Shown piece after piece: positions 1 through 9,144 of a stretch of DNA of 64,000 bases (position 1 is the first letter of the stretch; each line of letters opens with the position of its first letter). The notes beneath the pieces are model-generated. The model did no database searches. It was not told where the DNA came from and saw nothing but the letters and a program-made list of their open reading frames with translations. The position numbers and the translations under genes are program-made. The DNA comes from Sulfomarinibacter sp963733915 (GTDB taxonomy: Bacteria; Acidobacteriota; Thermoanaerobaculia; Thermoanaerobaculales; Sulfomarinibacteraceae). Where the stretch lies: NCBI GenBank assembly GCA_963733915.1, contig CAVTEP010000008.1, forward strand, positions 186,001 through 250,000, given 5' to 3'.

Positions 1-650
1 AGGTTGAAGCCACTCGGGACCACGGCTCGGGTGAGGGAGTGGGTGGCGACAACCGGTTTCTGGGAGCAGGCGATGACCTCGAGCTTCTGTTCGTGGCTGA
101 GGTGGGTGATGTCGATCAGCACGCCGGCCTCGTTGATGGCGTGGACGATCTGTTTTCCGAAGGGACTGAGCGTCGAGGACCGGTCGCCGGTTTCGAAGAG
201 CCCATCCTGGTCATTCTCGGCAAGGCCGATCACACGAATTCCGAGGTCTCTGTAGGTCTGCGCCAACGACAGATCGGAGGCAAAGATGGTGTGAAACCAC
301 TCGATCGAAAAGAGGAGATGGATGCCATCTCCAGGATCGGCGGAGAGCAGCTCCCTCGGAGTGTCGCCGAGGCTGAAACCGGGATCGCTCAGCGAGGCCT
401 GTTGTAACCAGGTAACCTCGGTGGCGATTCGTGCCGGCAGATCGGAGGTCCTCGACCGATCAACGGGGAGCGCGATCATCACGACGTCGATGCCACGTGA
501 CTTCAAGTCGTCGAGCTTCGACGTGTCGATGACGCTGCCGTCGGCCGACAGACCCTCGTGGTTGTGGCCGTCGACAACCGGAGTCGAGGCGGTTGCCGCC
601 GGTACGGACGCGAGCATGACGGCCACGATGGCCTGCACCAGGTGTCGCAT
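1..650 (-). CDS. Peptidase M19 (membrane/renal dipeptidase family), C-terminus beyond window edge
   Basis: The 216 visible residues open with a signal peptide (MRHLVQAIVAVMLASVPAAT) and read as a zinc dipeptidase that should hydrolyse dipeptides outside the cytoplasm. Family landmarks occur in order: DGHNHE near the mature N-terminus, IEW (bridging Glu), a GLAEND loop, SPFGKQIV, DITHLS and VATHS, whose histidines are metal ligands in M19. The first motif is HNH where family members usually have HND. Two adjacent ATGs exist at 653 and 650. The GGAGG-type ribosome site (CCTCCT on the plus strand at 656-661) lies 2 nt from the first and 5 nt from the second, so 650 was chosen. The gene diverges from the M28 peptidase at 809, which suggests a shared peptide-scavenging role. 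Confidence 0.85.
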   Translation of the reverse strand, partial: MRHLVQAIVAVMLASVPAATASTPVVDGHNHEGLSADGSVIDTSKLDDLKSRGIDVVMIALPVDRSRTSDLPARIATEVTWLQQASLSDPGFSLGDTPRELLSADPGDGIHLLFSIEWFHTIFASDLSLAQTYRDLGIRVIGLAENDQDGLFETGDRSSTLSPFGKQIVHAINEAGVLIDITHLSHEQKLEVIACSQKPVVATHSLTRAVVPSGFN

Positions 651-808
651 CATCACCTCCTGTCACCCACGATATACGGTACCGGGTTCCAGGTGATCAT
701 CCATGTCTTTCGAGGTCATGACCGGTCATTCTCCGTTTCACGGCGGAAATTGGACCGAGTATATTTGTCATCGCGGACGAGAGCGCGCTGAGCTCGAGGA
801 GAATCCGA

Positions 809-3120
809 ATGCAGGCTGAGACCCGCAGGGTGGTGGCGGCCGTCATCGCAGGGGCGGCGCTCGTGGTGGCGGTCGATCTGACGGCGCAGACTGTTCCGCG
901 AACACCGCCCTTTGGCGTCGAGAGCTCGAAAATTCTCACCGCGCCGCGCCCCACGGGCCGGCGGGTTGCACCGGCCGCCGATCCCTTCGATCTGGTCAGC
1001 GACACCTCGCTCTTGCGTTTCGTTGATGCCCTGACGGCGATCGAGCCCCACTCGGGGTGGCGGACCTGTGGCAGCTCCGGAGAGCTTGAGGCCTTCGATT
1101 TCGTCGGGGACCGGTTGCGGCGCTACGGCTATTTGACCGGCATCGGTCTCGAGCTCGAGCTCCAGAACTTTCGCACCGCTGTCGGGGTCGAGTTCCACGA
1201 GTCCGAGGTGGTGCTCGAGATTGGACGTCACGGGGTCGAGGTGCCTGCGGATGCAATCGCCGGGCACCCCTATCATCCCGAATTGACCGCGCTTTACGAT
1301 TCGGACGGCGACCTCAGCGACCACGACCCGGATCTGGTGACTGCGGAGGGGCCCGTCGTTGTCTTCAGCTCACCCGACCAACTCCAATCTCTCGGCCCGG
1401 GGGACCTGCAGGACGCAATCGCGGTGATCGATTTTTCGCTCATCGATCTGATGTTGGTCGGCTCCGGTGACGCGCGCGGACGCGTCGAGTCCCTTTTCGA
1501 CGCTGGAGCGGCGGGTATTGTCGTCGTCACCGAGGACTCGCTGGTCATAGGCGAGAGCCACGGTTCCTTTATTCTCGACTCGAGCGTTTTCAACTTTCTC
1601 CAGACCGATCCCCCGATCCCGGTCCTGGTGTTGGCTTTCGAGGCACTGACTGCCGCCGGTATCGACGGGTGGCAAGGATTGGCGGAGATCAGCTCCGCCA
1701 GATTGACCTGGGACGTGGACGTCATGATGCCGGGCCTGTCCCACAACCTGGTGGCACGGATTCCGGGTGTGGAGTCGACGCAGGCAGTGGTCCTCTCGGC
1801 CCACCTCGATTCGCCCAACTCACCCGGTGCCCTCGACAACGGTTCCGGATCTGCCGCGCTGCTGGAGGTTGCCCGGGTCCTCGATCGGGCGCGGTTGACG
1901 CCTCCGGTAGACGTCTATTTGGTGTGGTTCGGGTGCCACGAGAAAGGCCTCTTCGGGTCGGCGCATTTCGCCGCCACCCATCAGGAGCTCCTCGATCGCG
2001 CCATCGCCATGATCGAGCTCGATGCCATGGCGCGCCCGCTCGAGGGTCTCGACGATCCGGTCAACCTCGAGTCGTGGTCCTTCTCCCGGCTCGGTGACTA
2101 CAGCCTGCCGTTTCCGGATTATCTGCAGCAGGAGATGGGGAGAAGGGGCACGGAGATCGAAACCTGGGATTTCCACTGGCTGCTTTCCGACATCACGGGC
2201 TTTGTTCCCTACGACGTCCCCACCGCGCTGCTCGACAATCTGGACATGGACGCCTATGACGAGATCGGCTCCTACCACTACATGTCCCACTGGCACACGC
2301 CCTACGATGTGGCGATGCACGCCCGGGCCGAGGCCGAACGCTTCAAGGAGCTGACACGGGTGTTGTTGTCGGCGGCGCTGGACACCGGACGCGATCAGCC
2401 GGAGTTGCGGGTGAGTGCACCCGCCGCCGGCCGGGCTGTCTTTGTTGCCAATCACACCGAATCGGTGCACATGACACCGATGCTGTTCACCGATCTCGGT
2501 ACGATCCTCGCCTGGGAAGGTCTCGACGTGGACCTGGTGCCCTGGGAGAACCGCTGGCCAGCGCTGACCTCGAGGACGCCGCCCTGGTGGTCGTGCTTCC
2601 GGTGCACGACTATCCCATCGAGCAGTCCGGCACCAGCGGTTATGACGAGGCATGGAGCTCGGCCGAAATCCAGATCCTGAGCGATTATGTTGATCGCGGT
2701 GGACTCCTGGTTCTGACCAACAGTAGCCATCGTCTGGGGCCGTTCGGGCGGCCTCGCGAGTCCAACGAGGACTGGGCGGACATCAACGATCTCGGCGGTG
2801 TGTTCGGCATCTCTTACGCCGGCCCGTTGCCGGGAGGGGAGGCCGCCGCGGTCCCTGGTCACTCTCTCGTTGACGGCGTTACCAGTCTCTCAATGATCGA
2901 CGGTAATGCGCTTGCCGTGTCGATCACGGGTCGGCCCTTCGAGACGCTCGCCGCGACCGACGGCGGTGTGGCGGCGGCCGTGGTCGGAGTGGGCGACAGT
3001 GGCGGTGAGGTCATGGCACTCGCCGACATCGGCATTCTGGTTTCGATGTTTGGCGAGCCCACCAACTTCGAGTTCTGGCAGAACCTCGCGCGCTACGCCC
3101 GCGAGCGGTTTTCCAGGTGA
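809..3120 (+). CDS. Secreted M28 family metallopeptidase with PA-like insert, frameshifted near 2550
   Basis: A Zn aminopeptidase-type protein of about 770 residues if repaired. A signal peptide covers roughly residues 1-27, a PA-like domain residues 180-300, and the M28 catalytic domain follows: H332 and D343 (HLDSPNSPGALDNGSG), E378 (CHEKGLFGS), D405 (IELDAM) and H496 (HWHTPYD). The usual catalytic Glu-Glu pair reads His377-Glu378, so the metal ligand remains but the general-base Glu seems replaced. Reading frame 2 runs to 2680. Homologous-looking sequence continues in frame 1 (LEDAALVVVLPVHDYP onward) to the stop at 3120, so one base is missing between about 2540 and 2565. The downstream frame stays open for over 170 codons, which favours a recent lesion or a sequencing error. 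A GAGGAG ribosome site precedes the ATG at 809. Confidence 0.82.
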
Positions 3121-3218
3121 CGCTCAGGGGAATCCGTTTGACGGAATAGAGCGCGGTGGAAATGCAGACCGGTCCTCGGCGGTTGCCGGTCATAGCGGTA
3201 TGGTTGGAGGTCGCGAAT

Positions 3219-3911
3219 ATGGAGAGAGAACGCCGGTCGAAGCTGACCGCCGCATTGGGCTGGACCGCAATCGCCCTCTTCGCCCTCATCTACGCGGTCG
3301 AGCTGCTGCCTCACCATGGCCGGCCCGCGACGCTCAGGTGGATCGAGGAGAGCTTTGGGCGGGGCGGTCTGATCGCCCTCAATATCCTCATCGTGGTCGC
3401 CTTTCTGGCCCTGCTGCCCTATCGCCGCGAGACCAAGGGGACCTGGAAGTCCAAGGGCGCCTTCATCGCCTTTGTCATCGCCCTGATGACCGAGATGTTC
3501 GGCTGGCCGCTGCTCCTTTTCCTCGTATCGCCGTTGGTAGAAATACCAAGACTGGCGCCGGCCTGGTTCGACGCGGTGGGGCACTGGCCGGCCAGGGTCG
3601 GCACGATCCTCAGCTTTCTCGGCATCGTCCTGATCGCCGCCGGCTGGCGGCAGATCCACGACGCCCGGGGCCTCGTCACCACCGGGATCTACCGCTGGAT
3701 GCGCCACCCGCAGTACACCGGGATCTTTCTGTTCACCCTCGGGTGGATCCTCCACTGGCCGTCGGTTGTGACCCTGGCGTTGTGGCCGGTACTGATCGCG
3801 GCCTACTGCTGGCTGGCGTTGTTCGAGGAGAAACAGGCGCGCGCCGAGTTCGGCGCCGAGTGGGAGGCGTACGCCGCGAGGACCAGGCGGTTCATCCCGG
3901 GGATCGTGTGA
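3219..3911 (+). CDS. ICMT/PEMT-like integral membrane methyltransferase
   Basis: A polytopic inner-membrane protein of 230 residues with about five hydrophobic segments. The C-terminal signature of the isoprenylcysteine carboxyl methyltransferase/phospholipid methyltransferase superfamily is present: GIYRWMRHPQYTGIFLF followed by FEEK, FGAEWEAY and RRFIPG. The His-Pro and Glu pair of this region binds S-adenosylmethionine in the family. The substrate is unknown; bacterial members can modify lipids or small molecules. An upstream ATG at 3156 is in frame, but 3219 has a GGAGG at 3206-3210 with 8 nt spacing and yields a sensible N-terminus (MERERRSKL). The gene converges on the kinase gene with only 11 nt between the two stops. 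Confidence 0.85.
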   Translation: MERERRSKLTAALGWTAIALFALIYAVELLPHHGRPATLRWIEESFGRGGLIALNILIVVAFLALLPYRRETKGTWKSKGAFIAFVIALMTEMFGWPLLLFLVSPLVEIPRLAPAWFDAVGHWPARVGTILSFLGIVLIAAGWRQIHDARGLVTTGIYRWMRHPQYTGIFLFTLGWILHWPSVVTLALWPVLIAAYCWLALFEEKQARAEFGAEWEAYAARTRRFIPGIV

Positions 3912-3922
3912 ACTGAAGCCGG

Positions 3923-6568
3923 TTAATCGGCTCGGGCGAAGGTCGTTTCCAACTCGGTGAACCAGTTGAGGATGATCTCGAGGTGGCCTCCGGGGGGGTC
4001 CGAGATCATGACCAGGTGCTGCCCGTCGGGGTGGACGTCGTACTGGCGTTGCCAGCGGTATTGTCGAAAGGAACCCTCGAAAAGCGTTCTCCGGCCGGCG
4101 ACCCGAAATTCGGGATCGGTGGTGATCGTGACGGCGATGAACTCGTTGCCCTGGAAGTAGAAGAGCTCGCGCCCATCCGCCGACCATGCGGGGTTGGCGC
4201 CACCAGCGATCGAAACTTGGACGACGCCTTCTGGATGCGGAAAACTCGTGGCATAGATCTCGTCGCGGCCGCTCTGGTTCGAGACATAGGCCAGCCAACG
4301 ACCGTCTGGAGAAACCGACGGTGAGAGCTCGTCAGCCACGCCGTCGAGGAGAACCTCGATCGTCGACTCGTCACCGGGATCGGACCAGCGCATCAGATCC
4401 ATCCCCTTGCCAGGGATCTCTTCCCGAAAGACCAGCGTGCCATCGTCGGTCCACTCGGCGGTGCGAAGGTTGTTCTCCCGTTCCAGCAACACCTGCTCGG
4501 GTTTGCTCATGTCGAGCGGGCGCAGCATGAGATCGAACGAAGTAGTTCGGGTGGTGCCGTAGGCCAGTTGAGCGCCGTCGGGGCTCCATACCGGGTAGAA
4601 ACCGTTTTCACTCAGCTTGGTTGGCGCGCCCGAATCCAGATCGACGACCCAGACGGCCCCCGCACTTTCGTTGAGGGCAATCTTCGAGCCGTCGGGTGAA
4701 AAACGGGGATCGTTGGTGTCTCGAAAAGGCTGCGGTCCATTGAAAACGGGCTCGACATTTCCCTCGAGATCCACCATCACCAGGCGGCGCAGACCGCGTT
4801 CGTCGATCGGCAGATACACCGCGGTCCCGGTAGCCGACACCGCGAGCTGCATCGCCCTGCCATCGATCCGGACTCTGGGGAGGACCGGGATGGGAGAGCC
4901 GATCGGTTTCAGTTTCCGGGCATCGAATCGCACCGCGAAGACCTGATTCGAGTAGGTGTAGATCAAATGGCCGGTCGGGACATAGCGCGGATCCGATCCC
5001 TGGAGCCCGAGTTCCTGGATCGAGTGGTCCTCGAGATCGAGGGCGACCAACGTGGAACGGGAGCCTTCGCTGACCGTAAACAACAAGGTCTTTCCGGAAG
5101 GCATTGCAAATGGATTCCCGAGAGTCTGAGAAGCCAAGGCTTCGGAAGCAATGGGTTCGGTCGCGCCCCCGTTTTCGGGTATCCGAAAGAGTTTCCTTTC
5201 AGACAGAATGTAGATAAAACCGTCGCGCGACCAGGCTGCGCCGATCGGAAACGAATTGAGCGTTCCGAGCTGGGTTGGCGGACCGCCGGCGAGATTGACC
5301 TTCCACAGCCCCTGGGTGTTGACAAAACCGATCCACGAACCGTCGGGCGAGAAAAACGGCAGCCGGGCGCCTCCCGCCGCATTGATCGGGTGCACCTCGA
5401 ACTCGTCGATTCGGCGGTAGTAGAGCACGTCATCCGATCCGCCCGACGCACTGGTAACGATTACGGTGCCGTCGGGAGAGAGATCCAGGGCCCGGCCGTC
5501 GCCAAAACGTTGGCCCTGGGTCTTCGGGTACTCCATGGCGAAGCGGCCGACCAGAGGATCGGGCGCGTTGGATCGCAGGACCAACAGACCAATTGCTGCC
5601 GCGGCCACGATTCCGGCGGAGGCGGCCGCGATCCACGGCAACCGGTGTGAGAATGCGCTTCGCGTTGGCGCGCCAACCGTTTGGATCTCGCTTTCGCTGG
5701 CACCGGTTTGGGCCTCCTCGAGCGCGATCCGCGCTTCGCCGATGTCGCGGAGCCGACGACGCGAATCCTTCACGGTGCACCGTTCGATCAGGCGGCGAAC
5801 CGACCTCGGGGTGCCGGCCGGCAGCGCGGCCGGGTCGGGTTGGGCGGTCAGGACCGCCGCTAGGGTGTCGGAAACCGTGTCGCCGGCAAAGGCCCGCGAA
5901 CCCGCCAACATCTCGTGGAGCAGACAGCCGAAGGCCCAGATGTCGGCGCGCTTGTCGACCGCCTGGCCGCGCGCCTGTTCGGGCGACATATAGGCCGCCG
6001 TGCCGAGAATCACTCCGGCGACGGTGCCGGCGCTGGTCAGCGTCGGCGAAATGGAGGGGCTGCCCGCAACCGAGCCGGGATCGGCGTCGAACGACTTTGC
6101 GAGACCGAAGTCGAGTACCTTGATCCTGCCTTCAGGCGTGACCATGATGTTTGCGGGTTTGAGATCGCGGTGGATCACCCCCTGCTCGTGCGCCGCCTCG
6201 AGCGCCTCGGCGATCTGCGCCGCGTAGGCGAGGGCCCGGTCGACGCTCAACGGACCTCGCTCGAGAACCGCCGCCAGGTCTTCGCCGGGGACCAGCTCCA
6301 TGGCGATGAAGCGTTCGCCCCCAGGACCCCTGTGCAGCCCGTAGACCGCGGCGATGTTGGGGTGGTTCAGCGAAGCCAGCAGTTTGGCCTCGCGTTCAAA
6401 TCGTGCGAGCCGATCGTGGTGGGCGCCCAGGGCCTCGGGCAGCACCTTGATCGCCACCTCGCGTTCGAGCGAGGTGTCGGTAGCCGTCCACACCACGCCC
6501 ATTCCGCCCTCGCCAAGCTTGTCGACGAGCCGGTAGTGGAGGAGGGTCGCGCCCGGATTCAGAGACAT
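3923..6568 (-). CDS. Transmembrane Ser/Thr protein kinase with C-terminal PD40/WD40-like propeller
   Basis: This 881-residue PknB-type receptor kinase has a glycine loop GEGGMG (19-24), catalytic Lys41, HRDLKPAN (133-140), DFG (153-155) and GTAAYMSPEQARG. One membrane segment around residues 313-333 (LPWIAAASAGIVAAAAIGLL) leads into about 540 residues of SPDG-type PD40 repeats, as in TolB-like propellers, predicted to lie outside the cytoplasm as a sensor. An in-frame ATG exists at 6649, but MSLNPGATLLHYRL at 6568 is the usual start for this kinase type and avoids overlap with the upstream gene. It lies 10 nt downstream of the FG-GAP/ASPIC lipoprotein gene, so the two are probably co-transcribed. 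It is clearly diverged from the five tandem kinases at 35-49 kb. Confidence 0.93.
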   Translation of the reverse strand: MSLNPGATLLHYRLVDKLGEGGMGVVWTATDTSLEREVAIKVLPEALGAHHDRLARFEREAKLLASLNHPNIAAVYGLHRGPGGERFIAMELVPGEDLAAVLERGPLSVDRALAYAAQIAEALEAAHEQGVIHRDLKPANIMVTPEGRIKVLDFGLAKSFDADPGSVAGSPSISPTLTSAGTVAGVILGTAAYMSPEQARGQAVDKRADIWAFGCLLHEMLAGSRAFAGDTVSDTLAAVLTAQPDPAALPAGTPRSVRRLIERCTVKDSRRRLRDIGEARIALEEAQTGASESEIQTVGAPTRSAFSHRLPWIAAASAGIVAAAAIGLLVLRSNAPDPLVGRFAMEYPKTQGQRFGDGRALDLSPDGTVIVTSASGGSDDVLYYRRIDEFEVHPINAAGGARLPFFSPDGSWIGFVNTQGLWKVNLAGGPPTQLGTLNSFPIGAAWSRDGFIYILSERKLFRIPENGGATEPIASEALASQTLGNPFAMPSGKTLLFTVSEGSRSTLVALDLEDHSIQELGLQGSDPRYVPTGHLIYTYSNQVFAVRFDARKLKPIGSPIPVLPRVRIDGRAMQLAVSATGTAVYLPIDERGLRRLVMVDLEGNVEPVFNGPQPFRDTNDPRFSPDGSKIALNESAGAVWVVDLDSGAPTKLSENGFYPVWSPDGAQLAYGTTRTTSFDLMLRPLDMSKPEQVLLERENNLRTAEWTDDGTLVFREEIPGKGMDLMRWSDPGDESTIEVLLDGVADELSPSVSPDGRWLAYVSNQSGRDEIYATSFPHPEGVVQVSIAGGANPAWSADGRELFYFQGNEFIAVTITTDPEFRVAGRRTLFEGSFRQYRWQRQYDVHPDGQHLVMISDPPGGHLEIILNWFTELETTFARAD

Positions 6569-6578
6569 CGTCGCAAGT

Positions 6579-8156
6579 CTACAGGCTGCGTTGATTTCGC
6601 GCCACCGATACTTCGGTTTTCGACCGTTCTTGGGAGCCTTCGACGACAACGACCCTCTGGTTGACGGCGACGCCGGTGACTCGATCCTCTATTCCGGAAG
6701 GCCACCGCACCGCCACGTCGACCATGTCGACCGAACCAAGGCCGAAGTGCTGGACGAGATCGCTCTGACTCCGCCACCCGGTATGGCCCTGCACCTCGCG
6801 GATGAGCCGGGCGGGCCCGCCCGCCGACGGAGTGACCTCGATCCTCGCGCCGATGGCAGAGGCGTTGGACTCGGTTCCGGTGAGCTGGACCTCGAGCCAG
6901 TTGCCGCTCGAGGAGCGGTTGATCAGCACCAGGTTCTCCTCCTCCGGGCCGGGCACGTTGGGCCAGTTGCCGATCGCGAGATCGAGCAGGCCGTCTCCGT
7001 CAATGTCGCCGGCCGCCACGCTCGAGGCGAAGGATATCGGAGAGCCCAGCTGCTCGACCGCTACTGAGGTGAACCCGCCGGCGCCGCCGTTGAGGTAGAG
7101 GGCGGGAGCCGAGCCCCAGTTGGCCACCACGAGATCGAGGTCCCCGTCGTTCTCCGCGTCGATCGTGGTCAGCGCGTAGCTGTTGCCGCCTTCGAGTGTT
7201 GCCGCGTCGTCGAGCACCCGTTCCAGCTGCCCATCGCCCTGATTGACATAGATCCGATTGGCGAGTCCGAGGACGCCGCTGACGACCAGGTCGAGGTCGC
7301 CGTCGTTGTCGAGGTCTGCCCACACCGCCGCGCTAGAAGCGAACGCCGGGGCGTCGAGGGGTCCGTCGATGCGCGTGAAGTGAAAATTTCCATCGTTTCG
7401 ATAGAGCGCCGGAGACGTCCCGAATCGGTAGTTGGTCACCACCGCGTCCTGGTCGCCGTCGTTGTCGTAGTCGCCCCAGGCCGTCCCGCACGATGCGTCC
7501 TCACCCTGGACTATCTCGCCGTCGGTGATGCGTTCAAACGAACCTTTGCCAAGGTTGCGGTAGAGAAAATCTCCCTGCACGTGGCTCATACCGCCGTTGG
7601 CGACAAACAGATCGACAAGACCGTCGTTGTCGATGTCGACCCACGCCGCAGAGTAGGAGTGGCCGCCGTCCGACACCACCGGTCCGTCGGTGACCGCCGT
7701 GAAGACCCCGTTTCCGTCGTTGAGGTAGAGCGAGTTGTTCTGGTCCTGTTGGTTGCTCACAAAGACATCGAGATCACCGTCGTTGTCGATATCGGCCCAG
7801 GTGCTGCCGGAGGAGTATCCCTCGTCCTCCACCAGCGGGCCTTGGGTGACGGGCACAAAAGTGCCAGCATCGTTGCGGTAAAGCCGATTCAACTGTGGCG
7901 AAGGCTGCTCAGCGCTGACGTCGTAGCCGTTGGTGACATAAAGATCCGGATCACCGTCACCGTCGTAGTCCACCAGACTGACGCCGCCGGTGCTGGCCCG
8001 GTCGGTGACTACCGGCCCGTCTGTCAACGGTTTGAAGCTCAGAACCTCGTCGGTAGGTCGCGCCGCAGCGTCGATCCGGTCATTTCCCTCCTGAGTACAT
8101 CCGCTGATTATGGTCAGAGCGACGAAGGCAACGCCACAATGCCGTACGACGTGCAT
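6579..8156 (-). CDS. FG-GAP/VCBS repeat lipoprotein with C-terminal ASPIC/UnbV domain
   Basis: A 525-residue exported protein. The lipobox LTIISGC gives Cys20. It is followed by about seven FG-GAP/VCBS blades with the calcium-binding signature D-x-D-x-D-G (DYDGDGDPDLYV, DIDNDGDLDVFV, DLDNDGDLDLVV). It ends in an ASPIC/UnbV domain (GARIEVTPSAGG, HFGLGSVDMVDVAVRWPSG), giving the CRTAC1-like architecture. It probably forms a surface-anchored propeller for protein or glycan contact; no enzymatic role can be read from it. The ATG at 8156 has a strong AAGGAGGTG ribosome site, so the 33 codons in frame upstream were excluded. It is the likely first gene of an operon with the receptor kinase that starts 10 nt after its stop, so it could be a partner or ligand-binding component of that kinase. 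Confidence 0.92.
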   Translation of the reverse strand: MHVVRHCGVAFVALTIISGCTQEGNDRIDAAARPTDEVLSFKPLTDGPVVTDRASTGGVSLVDYDGDGDPDLYVTNGYDVSAEQPSPQLNRLYRNDAGTFVPVTQGPLVEDEGYSSGSTWADIDNDGDLDVFVSNQQDQNNSLYLNDGNGVFTAVTDGPVVSDGGHSYSAAWVDIDNDGLVDLFVANGGMSHVQGDFLYRNLGKGSFERITDGEIVQGEDASCGTAWGDYDNDGDQDAVVTNYRFGTSPALYRNDGNFHFTRIDGPLDAPAFASSAAVWADLDNDGDLDLVVSGVLGLANRIYVNQGDGQLERVLDDAATLEGGNSYALTTIDAENDGDLDLVVANWGSAPALYLNGGAGGFTSVAVEQLGSPISFASSVAAGDIDGDGLLDLAIGNWPNVPGPEEENLVLINRSSSGNWLEVQLTGTESNASAIGARIEVTPSAGGPARLIREVQGHTGWRSQSDLVQHFGLGSVDMVDVAVRWPSGIEDRVTGVAVNQRVVVVEGSQERSKTEVSVARNQRSL

Positions 8157-8262
8157 CGTTACACCTCCTTGCTTCTTCTCCGTTGATACGCAGCCTTTGT
8201 GCCTGGAGTTTTCAGCCATCTCGAGGGCTTTTGGTCTCCCGCCGACACAATGCAAAAATAGA

Positions 8263-8946
8263 ATGATGGATCCTGTGCGGATTTTTGTCGGTTACGATCC
8301 CCGGGAGGCGGTGGCATTTCACGTGCTGTCGCATTCCATCCAGACACGCGCGAGCACGCCGGTTTCGATCACGCCGCTGATGCTCTCCCAACTTGACGGG
8401 TTGATCTGGCGCGAGCGCGACGACCTGCAGTCGACCGATTTTTCGTTCTCACGATTCCTTGTTCCGTACCTGTGCGACTTCAGGGGGTGGGCCGTATTCA
8501 TGGACTGCGACATGCTGGTCCTCGACGACATTGCCAATCTCTGGGCGCTGCGGAATGATCGCTACGCGGTTCAGGTCGTCCAGCACGACCACCGGCCCCG
8601 GGAAACCACCAAGTTCCTGAACCAACCGCAGACCACCTACGAGAAGAAGAACTGGTCCAGCCTCATGCTGTTCAACTGCGCCCGCTGCACCGTTCTGACG
8701 CCGAAGTACATCAACACGGCCTCCGGTCTGGAGCTTCACCGGTTTCAGTGGCTCGGAGACGAGGATCAGATCGGCGGGCTCCCACACCGTTGGAACCACC
8801 TGGTGGATTACGACCCGGCGCTGCCGACCGAGGAGATCTCGAATCTCCACTTCACCAGCGGCGGGCCGTACTTCGACGTTTACCGGAACTGCGGCTACGC
8901 CAATCTGTGGTTTGCAGAGCGTGACCGTATGCTCACAGCGGGCTAG
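8263..8946 (+). CDS. GT8-like glycosyltransferase
   Basis: A 227-residue soluble protein resembling nucleotide-sugar-dependent glycosyltransferases of the GT8/GT-A type. The N-terminus IFVGYDPREAVAFHVL is a typical first strand and nucleotide-binding loop. FMDCDMLVLDDI contains the DxD motif that binds the metal and sugar nucleotide. Conserved-looking blocks follow: SLMLFNC, DEDQIGGLP and LHFTSGGPYF. Acceptor and donor are unknown. The start is one of two adjacent ATGs at 8263 and 8266 just before DPVRIF; neither has a strong ribosome site. The gene stands alone between the minus-strand FG-GAP gene and the efflux operon. Confidence 0.8.
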   Translation: MMDPVRIFVGYDPREAVAFHVLSHSIQTRASTPVSITPLMLSQLDGLIWRERDDLQSTDFSFSRFLVPYLCDFRGWAVFMDCDMLVLDDIANLWALRNDRYAVQVVQHDHRPRETTKFLNQPQTTYEKKNWSSLMLFNCARCTVLTPKYINTASGLELHRFQWLGDEDQIGGLPHRWNHLVDYDPALPTEEISNLHFTSGGPYFDVYRNCGYANLWFAERDRMLTAG

Positions 8947-9144
8947 CGTCGAAGGTGTCGACGGTGACCGGTGTCGACGGTACTCAAGATGCAGAAGCGT
9001 CGTGTCGTGCGTTCAACCGCGACTGATTGTCTTGCTTCGAATCCGGCGTATGCTTGCGATGGTCGCTCCGTCGCCAACCACGGTGTCGGGACGGTGCCGT
9101 CCGCAGTTCGTATGATCGGCGGCAAAGAGTCGGGGAGGACGGAC

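Noticed and set aside
3093..4298. A 401-residue open frame on the minus strand opposite the methyltransferase and kinase 3' end
   Set aside because: It is a mirror of strong third-position GC in real genes; the product is low-complexity Arg/Pro/Gly-rich with no family features.
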